A stretch of DNA of 44,457 nucleotides from Nemertoderma westbladi (taxonomy: Eukaryota > Xenacoelomorpha > Nemertodermatida > Nemertodermatidae). Positions 32,893 through 43,370 of this stretch are shown piece by piece. Both the position numbers and the translations under genes were made by a program. The stretch's first letter is position 1, and each line of letters begins with the position of its first letter. The stretch is taken from the NCBI GenBank assembly GCA_032718475.1, contig JAUCBJ010004677.1, forward strand, positions 1 through 44,457. The letters are read 5' to 3'. The notes beneath the pieces were generated by a model. It made no database searches, had not been told where the DNA came from, and saw only the letters and a program-made list of their open reading frames with translations.

Positions 32893-35800
32893 ATGTCTGA
32901 GGGATCGCTGCGGTGTTGCCAATGTGGCATCACCAGCAATGGTTGCTGTGAAAGACGTCGTTGCGGATGCTTTCGAGCCGAACGTTCGTGTGTCAGCTGT
33001 TGTCAGCTCAATATCGGCCGCTGCAGGAACCAGTACACTGGAGTCTGCTGCAGTCTCTCTGGAGTCAATCCGCCCACCAGACCATCTGAAGTCGATCCGC
33101 CCTCCAGTCCCTCTGGAGTCGATCCGCACTCCAGTCGCTCTGGAGTCGATCTGCCCCCCAGTCCCTCTGGAGTCGATCCGCCCACCAGAACATCTGGTGT
33201 CGATCCGCCCACCAGACCATCTGAAGTCGATCCGCCCTCCAGTCCCTTTGGAGTCGATCCGCCCACCAGACCATCTGAAGTCGATCCGCACTCCGGTCCC
33301 TCTGGAGTTGATCCGCCCTCCAGGCCCTCTGGATTCTATCCGCCCTCCAGATCCTCTGAGCTCAACACAAAATCACGGCAAAGCATGATAACTGATTGGT
33401 TCGTGCGATCTAATGGAGGACCTACAAAAATAGAAGACCTAATTGAAAATGATGAATCAAAAGATTTATGGATTAAAAGGCCACTAACAATTGTCAAGGA
33501 CGATAAATCGATGGCCGCGATAGAAAACACACACATGCCTGAAATTATCATTTTTCCTGATAAAAAACCTGGATATGACAAAGAAGCAATCGCTAAAGCA
33601 GCTATGGCAACTCCAGTTGAGCGTGGTTTGGTGTTGTTGCGACCATCGGATATTGACTGGAATTACTTAAATGATGATCAAGAGCTATCTACCGTAATCA
33701 TTGACTCTTACTTATCAATGTTGCAGAAGTTAAATTCTTCTGACATTGGGTGTATTGATTCAACTTTATGTAGCATAAAATTACGTCAAAGGAACTATGA
33801 TATAGCCAGTGCAATACGTTATATAACATCATGCTGCTCTATACAATCCTCTCGTCTATTACTATTCCCAGATTGCGATGGGGGACATTTTGTTCTCCAT
33901 GTGGCAGATGTACTAAAGAGAACAGTCTACACTCTTTGTAGTATATCAGTATCTAAGGAAACATCAATTACACAATCAGTATGCCATCTCCTTAACATAA
34001 TTTGGGAGACAACTGGTCAACGGGGAAATAAGTGGACAACAAATCCAACATATAAACGTCCTTTTGTCGGCCAAAACTTAGGATCCAAAGACTGTGGGGT
34101 CTACTTATGCCTGTCTGTATGCCTATTTGTACTCAAACAATGTTTCTGAAGCTAATATACCATGTTTCGAAAGAGGTAGAAGACTAAGAAGGTGGCTTCG
34201 AAAGTCCATTGAAAATACTAAACTAGAACCATTAGAGGATTTCATACATGGGTTCTCATATACACTTACTAATGAAATGGAACATGCTAATGTAAGGGAT
34301 AAGCAGGAATCAAACTACAAACCGGGGGATGGCATGAAGACTCCCATTAAATCAACTTCACCAAACATTTCGTCAGTGACATGCAAGGGAACCGCCTCTC
34401 TGCATGGGGACAAATTAATATATTTCTTGAAAGGAAAATCAGATCCTCATGAATTTGTCAAAGCACTTCGATCTACCAAATTGTTACAAAATCCGAAGGA
34501 TGATCTAATTAACAATATAAAACAATTGGGGTTTGACGTTCTGTCTAAACTAAAGAAGCAATTATTCAAATCCATTCTAGAATCAATCATCGGTAATGAC
34601 AAAGGTATACGGTGCTCATGCGTAAACAGAAAGTCAATAGATGAGCTGGCTGCTGATGTTGCAGAGTTTTCTATTGTTCTTGAACAGAAAGCGCTTACAA
34701 CTGTGTTTAAAAAGCGAATTAACATCAGTAGTGCTGATGCATTTGGCTTATTTGAAATGGTTAACTTAGTTTCTACCCTTCAGGTAGAAATCAAATCATT
34801 GGCAATACAATGCAAATCTTATGCATCTAGGATTAAAGGACTAGAGGATGAAGTCAAGCTACTGAAAAAATCTGAGACTAATCCAAAATCTGATAACAAA
34901 AATAATGAAATAATTCAGAACAAAGGAAAATCTAAAAAGGAGTCTAAACAAAACCAGGTCAGACAAGAAGTACTGGAAACCACTGCACTAAATATTCTTA
35001 ATGGTACGGATCACTCACGGTTAAATGTGGGTATCAGTACCCCTTCACAACAACACAAGTCTTTAAACAATGTCAAACACAAGTCATTAAACAATGTGAA
35101 ACATAACTCTGTAAGCAATGAAAACCACAAAAAACATAGAATTGCGACTGCTTCTTTGGATAATACTAACAATGATGCCGCAGTTGGAATGCCAGATATT
35201 CCCGTAATGTCACCTGTTAACCTGCAAGAGGTATTACACGAAGGCAATGTTTGGCAACATGCTACTGGTAGCAAATGTGCCAAAGTAAGAGATCAACCAA
35301 CTGAACCACCGACCACAACATCTAACTCATATGAAGCCTTGGATGAAGTGAAAACTGTGGAGAATCTGCTTAAGGAGAACACCAGGTTATTGCAAAAAAT
35401 CTTGGAAGTGGGGACGGGGAATTCTCAACTACCAAGGATCACACATGATGCAAAAACCAAATCTGACGAGTTGGTTACTGTAACAATTGGTAACCTGCCA
35501 ATAGACTGTTCCTCTATCTCGCTATCACAATTTTGCTTCAAACAAACTGGATACAGACCTATTAATGTTTGGGTAAATGGAAACAGAGGAAGAAGAAAAA
35601 GAGCTAAGGTAATTATAGAAGCCACCTATGAAAAGATATTCCTACAGCCTGGTTTGTGGCCCAAGGGGTCTGATATCATATCATCCTCAAAAACACCCGG
35701 ATACTATAAAAATGGATTTAAAAAATATGGGCAGATACAACTAGAAGAACGACATAATTCTTATTCATTTAAATCTCTACCTTTGGATAATATTTCCAAC

Positions 35801-36148
35801 AAAATCCATAGAACTGATTCAATCAACAACCATCGCCAATCGGGGCAATGCTCAACGTTTACTACACCATCTACTGCGGCTGAGGGCATGGGGAATAACC
35901 ATGGTAAAGGTATCTCACAACCTCATGATGGAATCTACTCTAAATATTCAAGAAACTATGGAAATATGGATGCAAGGATGAGATATAGACAGAATGACAG
36001 ATACCATCGATCTGATAACTATCAATACCAAAACATTGCTAGGGGATCGAATTATGACAACTTCTATCCACATAATTATGATACGAACTTCAAAAACTAT
36101 GCCAAACAGCAATATCCAATCCATCATGATAGGAGACATCGCTTTTAA
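32893..36148 (+). pseudogene. ORF1: Cys-rich, repeat, Ulp1-like protease, coiled coil, RNA-binding-like
   Basis: The N-terminus has about 12 cysteines in 50 residues (RCCQCGITSNGCCERRRCGC), possibly zinc-binding. A 27-bp repeat coding for GVDPPTRPS follows. The protease-like region (residues 230-401) has His332 in CDGGHFVLHVAD, Gln394 and Cys401 in GQNLGSKDCGVYLC, the His..Gln..Cys order of C48/Ulp1 peptidases. The Asp usual about 15 residues after His is not evident (VYTLCS). A one-base shift near 34105 moves the frame; the next piece continues CLYAYLYSNNVSEA, as in Ulp1 folds. Then come a coiled coil (34740-34880), an RRM-like stretch with TIGNLPI and RRKRAKVIIEA (35470-35670), and an Asn/Tyr/Arg-rich tail. 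ORF1 probably packages element RNA; what the protease would cut is unknown. Confidence 0.7.
33058..33366 (+). repeat. 27-bp coding minisatellite in ORF1
   Basis: About 11 units around GGAGTCGATCCGCCCTCCAG, each coding nine residues such as SGVDPPTRP, SEVDPPSSP and SGVDPHSSR. The unit length keeps frame. The repeat is also open in another forward frame and on the reverse strand because its units lack stop triplets; those readings are shadows. Confidence 0.95.
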
Positions 36149-39100
36149 ATTAATACAAGTGGCGCAACATACAGAAAAATCGCTACAGGTACACAAAAGC
36201 TTATTCACTACTAAAGATTATTTGTCTCAAAATACTATTCCAGTATCTAAATCAAAAGTACATAATGACCAGGATGAAAAAGGCAATGCAAATGCTAACC
36301 GAAACTCAAACCTTAAACTGATGACATTTAATTGTGATGGCTTCAGTAGAAACAAAACTTACATATATAATGTTATGGAAGAATGCAAACCAGACATAAT
36401 TAGCATTCAAGAGCACTGGCTTGGTCCACAACAAGCTGATTTTTATTTCATGCGTTCTAAGATTCATTCTGAGTACTCATGCATCACATTTACAGTTTCA
36501 AATGAAATGCTGATACCGAAACCGCGTGTGAGAGGTGAGGGAGGAACAGCACTATTTGTAAGAAACTGCCTTATACCCTACTGCAAGCCATTAAACACTG
36601 GGTCAGATAGAATTTGTGGTATTCTGCTTCAATCACTATTTGAACAAGGTATTGCGATTATAAACGTGTACATGCCTGCAAATTGTAACCAGGCTGATGA
36701 TGAAACAAAATATTCATAAGTAATTGAACAATTACTCATAATCCTGGATGACTGCACTAACAACAACTTAGCTCCTGTAATTACGGGGGACATAAATGGT
36801 TCCATAGGTGTTGGGAAGCTACATCCCCGGGGAGCTAAGAAATACTCAAAATTTGGTAAACTATTCAATGAGAAGATTATTGAACCAAATAATTTCATTG
36901 TGGCTGATTTAACATCAAAGGGTTCAGGATTGAACTTCACATACAGCTTGCATCGAAACTTCGATGATTCACTAATAACAAGCTCAATTGATCATATTAT
37001 TATTCCAGATACTTGGTTCCCTTATCTAACATGTGCATCTGTTGTTAAACCAGTTGCAATGAACCTTTCTAGGCACACACCGGTGACTGCATCACTACAA
37101 TTGGAGCAATCTAAACTTATAACAAACGGGTGCAAGAAAGTTAAATTAAAGAATACTCGCTGGAATTTCCATTCAGCATCAACAAGTCAAATTATTAATT
37201 ACAAGGAGGAAATAAAATCCGGAATATTACAACTCAATGTTACAACAAACTTCCTTAATTTGGATCAACGAACTGAAGGTCTAGTGCAGATAATTGGAAG
37301 AGCTGCAAGGAATTACATTCCAATGTCTTTTGTTAAATACAGACCCCATAAGAACCCTGGATCGTTTCAGACTCATATCCAGAGCCTGGTTAATTCAAAC
37401 AAAAACTCGAAGTCCTTTTGGAGGAAAATAAAACCTAAACGTGAACACATGTTTACTGATAATCAGTTATCACAAATACACAAGGATGTCTCAAAACAGT
37501 TTTCAAAGGAATCTGTAACCACATTAGAAGACCTGAAGTCTGAAGGACCATCTAAGATGCATCAAACGGAAACAGACATCAAATGCCACTCAAAAATGGA
37601 AAGTGAAGATGGTGCTATTGATCCCGCAGATATAGAGTATTTGATAAATAGTCTGAATCGTGGGAAAACAAACGATATTTACAATATAAATGCTGAGTGT
37701 ATTGTTTATGCCAATTCACCAATTCTTTGTAGTTTTATTGCAGCCTTATTTAGCGATATTTTGAAGGCTGGAATCTGCCCAAAGGTATTCTCTCTCAGCA
37801 CCATCACGCCAATTCCAAAAATAAAATCAAAGCGTACAACAATTACGGTTTCACCTGAGATATCTTTTCGCTATATTAGCATCACACGATAGCTAAACTC
37901 TGGGAGCTATCACTGCTAAAGGACTTATCTTTGTTGCCAACTAATAATCTCCAACTTGGCTACAAGCCTGGTTCTGGATCTGACATAGCACATCTAGTCG
38001 CTAATAGTGTTCTCAATAAGTTCACGAGGAAAAATTCACCTGTATACTTGATGAGTGTGGATCTCACGTCTGCTTTTGATAATGTCTGCCATGCCAAGTT
38101 ATTTCAGAAGCTCAGAAAGACTGAGTTAAATCCCAATATTATCGATGCTTTAGATTCTTTCTACTCCCAATCCAAAGCATTTATAACAGCTGACGGTCAT
38201 AGAATTAAAACTCCAATCCCTATTCAGAAAGGTGTACGTCAAGGGGGAATCCTATCTCCTCTTTTATTCAATTTCTACTTGAAAGACCTTATTGATGAGA
38301 TGGACCAAAGCGGCTTGGGTGTTCATATAGGGCAACATTCATTTGCAGTAGTAAATTATGCTGATGACATAATATTAATTTCGAACATGAAAATAGACCT
38401 CATAAATCTGCTGAACATATCATCGAACTATTTTCAAGAACACGACTTGCAGCTAAATGTAACAAAGTGTCATTTTATTTCGCTAGATACCAAGGGGAAG
38501 GCCATATTAGACGACAATATAGCTTTCAATGGGGAGACAATTACATCAACGCTAGTATGCAAGTATATGGGATTGCCTATTCCTTGCGATCAAGCATCAA
38601 TGTTTTCTTTTCTAAATGGGAAGATTTGGGGTAATGCAGCTCAAATGACGCAGAATGGGTTTTCAATTACCGATGTGTCCCCTTATAGTGGGGTCGCTTA
38701 AGGCTAAAATATAGCAAAATCGTTAATTGCCGGACAAAAGCATGAAAATGTGACTATATATGAAAAAAAATGTGTAGATTAATCTGAGCCTGTGTACCAA
38801 AATAATTGACTACTTCCCTAGCAACAGGGTGACTTTTTCATAGCAACCGGGTACTTTTGGTCGTATCTGTTATTAAAACTCGCCTTATAGAAAAATTACA
38901 ATTATATAACTGGGTTGGTTTAAAAATATACGTCGTGTACATGTTTCCATAGCAACAAGGTGACCTATCCCTAGCAACCGCTGTATATTAATGTAATTAT
39001 GATTGAAACTTGCGATAATCAACCTGTCTAGTAATAGAAGATAGTTAGTAGTGACATCGGTTCTGATACGTGTTTCCTTAGCAACAAGGTGACCTTTCCC

Positions 39101-40652
39101 TAGCAACTGCCTGAAATTCTGATTGAAACTTGGGATAATCAACCTGTATAGCAATATAAGATGGTAAGTAACGTTTAAACTTTTTGTAACTAGTAACTTT
39201 TTTTTCAATTTTTATGCGAATGTTTGATTTTACCCAAATAATTTTATAAACCAAATGTTTTATTTAATAAATATATAATTGCGACTTGTATTTTCCTATA
39301 TAAATATAATAATTTACTGTTTATTTATTGATTTCAGTGATTAAGTACCGGTAGGCCTACGTAATTGTCGATTAAGTATTATTCCATTTTACATGTATTT
39401 GTAAAAGAATTAAAACAAACAATTCAACAGACTTGGCCACCCTTTGTGAGCCTTATGACATATCTAAAACCTTAATAAACCGGACCTAGCAAGCGAAATA
39501 GTAAAAATTGTTCGAAGTACTTTTTATAGATTGTTAGATATTATTAGCTTATTGTATATCAATGATTCGTATAATTAAAAGAAATGGAATTAGTATAATA
39601 CTAAATAATTTTAACTTACAGTCTTTTGGCTGTGTATTTGATGTATAAACACATTATTCTCATAAAGCCAAAAGTGCAATATTTTTTAAACATAGATATC
39701 ACCTTTTGTTACTATGGAAACGTGCATCAAAGCTCCTATGTAACTACTAACATCTTATATTGCTAGACATGTTGATTATCCCAAGTTTCAATCATAATTT
39801 CATTAAATATACAGTGGTTGCTAGGGAAAGGTCTCCTTGTTGCTATGGAAACATGTACAGACTTATATTATAAACTAACCCAGTTATATAATAGTAATTT
39901 TTGTTTATGGCGAGTTTCAATAACAGAAACGACCAATTTTACCCGGTTGCTATGAAAAAGTCACCCTGTTGCTAGGGAAGTAGTCAATTTTTTTGGTACA
40001 CAGGCTCAGATTAATCTACACATTTTTTTACATATATAGTGACATTTTCATGCTTTTGTCCGGCAATTAACGATTTTCACCTTAAGCGACCCCACTATTA
40101 AAAATAACCAAACTGATATGGAATGTGATTTGTATCCCAAGTATTATCTATGGAGCAGCAAGTCTATCTTCTAATAACATTGATGTTATTGCGAAACAGA
40201 TAAGAAAGGCTATGCGCTCGATTCTACATTTAGACAACAAGATATCAAACTATATGTTATATAAGTTGTTTGACTTGAATATAGAGGTGCTACTAAGGCT
40301 ACAACAATTCAATTTCATCCATCGGATATTCAATACCGGAAATTCTAAGATAACATGGCTCTTCATGAATATCCTCTGTGATCATTGTATTGGGTCTACC
40401 ATAGATATGTTCTCTTCTTATAAAATTTCGTAATGGGAATACGAGTTACCTAACTTATTGTCCCTAGCTGTGTCAAGTTATTCTACCAAACACTGTGGCA
40501 AAAAAGTTAAGAAAACATGTAATGATCTTATGTCTCACAAAGAGGAGTTTTTATCTATTTATTGTATTGATATTTTAAATAAATATAACTTAAACACTTT
40601 TGCACGACTATCAGTACTAAAAGAAATGTTAATGTAAATTTTAATTTATAAT
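36126..40652 (+). pseudogene. ORF2: APE-like endonuclease and reverse transcriptase, interrupted by a MITE
   Basis: ATG 36126 lies inside the end of ORF1 and is in frame with the endonuclease. Motifs: MTFNCDGFSRN, IQEHW (36405-36419), TGDING (36783-36800) and SSIDHIII (36981-37004). The usual SDH reads SRH (37068-37076), which may impair nicking. The RT has VDLTSAFDNV, QKGVRQGGILSPLLFN and an intact YADD (38357-38368). Lesions: TAA at 36717-36719, a frameshift at about 37880-37895, the MITE at 38686-40100, and a TAA at 40431-40433 after which the frame stays open to 40652. Across the MITE the frame agrees when one TTA is kept: ITDVSP joins LKITKLIWN. The C-terminal part includes CIPSIIYGAASL and IRKAMRSILHLDNK, the usual post-palm region. 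Confidence 0.88.
38683..40100. mobile_element. 1412-bp MITE with long TIRs and TTA duplication, inside the LINE RT
   Basis: The termini TAGTGGGGTCGCTTAAG (38686) and CTTAAGCGACCCCACTA (ending 40097) are exact inverses, and the arms remain similar for about 400 bp. TTA flanks both sides (38683-38685 and 40098-40100), a TSD size and sequence typical of PIF/Harbinger. No transposase is encoded. The arms carry at least ten X-box-like motifs such as GTTTCCATAGCAAC and TTCCCTAGCAAC. Clean removal restores the host LINE frame, so it inserted after the LINE. Confidence 0.93.
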
Positions 40653-40760
40653 GCCAATTTTGAATGGATATTATTATAGCACCGGGGCCATCCCGGATTT
40701 TAATATATATATATATATATTGCAATGTTCTAGAGTTAATATACGGAAATAATAACCTGA
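40653..40760. other. 3' untranslated region and (AT)n tail of the Ulp1-type LINE
   Basis: Short 3' region ending in about seven TA units (to about 40720), followed by the flank TTGCAATGTTCTAGAG. No polyadenylation signal is clearly placed. Confidence 0.6.
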
Positions 40761-40903
40761 AGCGACTAAAACTGAATAATCACTGATGCCGTTCCAGAAG
40801 CAAATTAACCTGTATAATTACCGAGGCCGCAGGCCGAGGTTATTATATTAGGTTAATTTGCTGAAGGATAAGGCAGAAATGATTATTACAGTTTTATTCG
40901 CTG
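40761..40903. mobile_element. 143-bp foldback element
   Basis: AGCGACTAAAACTGAATAAT at the left pairs with the inverse ATTATTACAGTTTTATTCGC at the right. Further in, AGCAAATTAACCT pairs with AGGTTAATTTGCT around a CCGAGGCCGCAGGCCGAGG centre. The imperfect arms total about 60 bp each. No coding capacity and no clear TSD. Confidence 0.75.
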
Positions 40904-41039
40904 AACCTGACTTCCGGATCCATGATCCCAGGTAACAGAAGTCATCCACATGCTCAAGCATACCATCTTTTGAGCTTATGCTCATCCGATCAGAGACTTG
41001 CTGAGGACTTTCAAAGTTAACTGTCAAAATTTTGGTCTT
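40904..41039 (-). pseudogene. internal fragment of the RTE-like LINE (third copy)
   Basis: About 135 bp matching 29545-29680 of copy 2 and the corresponding part of copy 1, from CTGACTTCCGGATCCATGAT to the TTTTGGTCT end. It has neither a 3' tail nor a TSD, so it arose by rearrangement or is what remains after other insertions. It has CATCTTTTGAGC where copy 2 has one T less, confirming the copy 2 deletion. Confidence 0.92.
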
Positions 41040-42649
41040 ACAGATTACAGATACAGATTTAATCGCTAAAGGTTTTTATTTCACTTTATTGTTAATTTTC
41101 GCATATTGCTACGGAAACTAGGTAAAATTATAATCGTATAATTTTAAAAAAATGTTCTATAAATGTTGTTTTTTCCTAAAATTATACTCTTTTCTTAGTA
41201 ATTGCTCTGATACGGGATTCTAGAAAATATATGTTGCAGTATATTCATATAATTTTATGTATTATCCTATGGTACAGCAATATACCAAACTTGCTACGGT
41301 TTCTTTCAATAATGTACTGTAGCTACATATTTCACATTATGCAAAATGACCAATTGGCACTTTAAATTCTATTCGTATTCGTAAGAATTATAACTCTTAT
41401 TACAAACTGACCTCACCAAAAGCCATGCGAGCATCATTAAATTTGATAGAAACGGCATAAAAAAACCTTAAGATCTTTGCGTTGTTTGCCATCTTATTAA
41501 TCTCATTAAATTGTACTGGGGGGGCGGGGGGGGGGGGTGCCTTTGTATAGCTGTTTTGACCAGTGATTTATGTTCTGGAACATATTTTGGACTCATTACA
41601 TGATAAATTTTTGTGGTAGCTAGTGTTTTCAATGCTAGTTAGTGTATTCATCAAAATGGTACAGTAGCTAGTGTTTTTAAAAATACCAACAAATCGTATT
41701 ATTATTATGAATATCCATAGTAAATTTGGTTTATCTTTATTTATTTATCAGTGAAAAGAGCCTAGTATTGAAGAAAATAAAATAACATTATTTCTGAAAC
41801 AATTAATTAAATTGTGTTTACAGGTTGCAATTTTTCAACATCAATACAAAAAACAAAATATACACTACACTTATCAGTTTATTATAATATTCATAAGAAT
41901 AAAATAGGTTTATTATATTTATTATACATTTTTATAAAATGTTCAAATAGGCGTGGTGGGGAAGGGGACTTTCCATGAAATCAAAATTCTTCCCTCTCCA
42001 GGGGAAATCGTAACAGCTGATGACATCCAAAAATAACATTGTAACATGTAACATTGTAACATTGTAACTTTAGTTTATTGTTTTGGTTAGAATAACATGT
42101 ATCTGTAACCTGCACCTTTCCCTTAACCCTATTAGTACCGGGCTATAAAATGCTGTACAAATACCGGGGGGGGGGGGTCATATTGACCCCTCCCTCTAAA
42201 ATCTACAAATATTAACGAAAACGTCTGATTTTTTGTTTGTACGTAGGTATCACTAGTCTGGATCCGACCGAAAAAAAAAATTTTCGAAAAATGTACTGGG
42301 GAGGTAATATTGCAGCACCAAAATTACAAGTAGTGCACAATTTTCACAAAATTTGAAAGTTACATTTTTCGGCTAATTGTTTTTCAATACAGGTTTTCTG
42401 GAGCGCAAAATACATTGGAAAATATTTAAAAATGATAAGATTACCATAAATGGCTGTTTAGTCCTCTATGCGTAGGAAAAAAATGAAAAAAACAAGTAAC
42501 CAGCACTTTTCAGTTAGAACACAAAATTTTCAATTCACTTATACGATGCTATAAATGCACATTTTCAGGTTTTCTTGGGCGCTGATTCTAATGGAATACA
42601 TTTCAAATATGCCAGATCATTGCTACTTGTATTATTCGGCGTAATTTGG
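41040..42649. other. AT-rich stretch with G runs and short repeats
   Basis: No gene recognised. G-rich runs lie at about 41519-41537 and 42167-42177. GTAGCTAGTGTTTT occurs near 41615-41670, shared with 28100-28920. One isolated unit of the 68-bp repeat is at 42068-42127. From about 42390 the sequence begins to resemble diverged satellite units (AGGTTTTCTGGAGCGC, repeated near 42568). Confidence 0.55.
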
Positions 42650-43370
42650 CAAATTTTGGTGCTAGCACTAAATTTCGTACCCATAACCAAAAAGTACAAG
42701 TTTGCGATGTCCAGTGCTGTTTTTATTGATTCCATCGGATTCAGGACTCTCAAAAACCCGTATAACGCAAGAAACAAGATGATACTATCTACTGATCAAT
42801 TTACTCATTTTCCAAAATTTGGTGCTGGCACAACAATTTTCACCCACCGGCGAAAAATACAAGTTTGAAAACTCTTATGAAATTTTTACTAATTCCATTG
42901 AATTCAGAACCCTAACAAACCCGTATAACGCAAGAAACAAGATGACACAATCAATTGATATATATGATGGTTTTCAAAATTTGGTGCTAGCACCACATTT
43001 TGCACCCACTTCCGAAAAATACAAGTTTGAGATGTCTAGTTCGATAATTATATATTCCATTGAATTCAGAACAGCCATAAACCTCTAAAATGCAAGAAAT
43101 AAATTGTCACAAGCAATTTATATATTGAATGGATTTTCAAAATTTCGTGCTAGCACCAAAATTTGCACACAGCACCGAAAAATACAAGTTTGATACGCTT
43201 GGTGCAACTCGTATATATTTCATCGAAACCAGAACCCCAAAAAACCCAATTGCGTAAAAAAAAAGTTTCAAACAATCAATTTACAAAATTGACATATTTC
43301 AAAATTTGGTGCTGGCACCAAAATTTGGCACCCGCGAAAAGAACAAGTTTGAAATTTCTAAAATAATTTA
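42650..43370. repeat. about 160-bp tandem satellite, five diverged units
   Basis: The landmark AATTTGGTGCTAGCACCA (with variants) recurs near 42652, 42824, 42977, 43140 and 43301, so the period is 150-172 bp. Each is followed by CACCCA..CGAAAAATACAAGTTTGA, and most by ATTCAGAACCC and AACGCAAGAAACAA. Short open readings here are by-products. One inverted unit lies at 27913-28080. Confidence 0.88.

Larger units (their letters stand above)
32893..40730 (+). mobile_element. APE-type LINE with Ulp1-like protease in ORF1
   Basis: Two overlapping ORFs run on the plus strand: ORF1 32893-36148 and ORF2 from ATG 36126, a 23-bp overlap. The 3' end is marked by CATCCCGGATTTTAATATAT at about 40690-40720, an (AT)n tail. 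The body is cut by a 1.4-kb MITE at 38686. The RT is LINE-like (VRQGGILSPLLFN, YADD), and the endonuclease is APE-type, so this is not a restriction-enzyme-like (REL) endonuclease LINE. The 5' border is uncertain. Lesions are few: one shift in ORF1; two stops, one shift and one insertion in ORF2. Its RT sequence differs strongly from the RTE-like LINE next door. Confidence 0.88.

Noticed and set aside
32890-33388. Several overlapping open frames on both strands in the 27-bp repeat
   Set aside because: The repeat unit lacks stops in several frames; only the frame that continues into the protease domain has external support.
42575-43088. Short open readings in the satellite
   Set aside because: They repeat with the satellite period and contain no recognisable domain.
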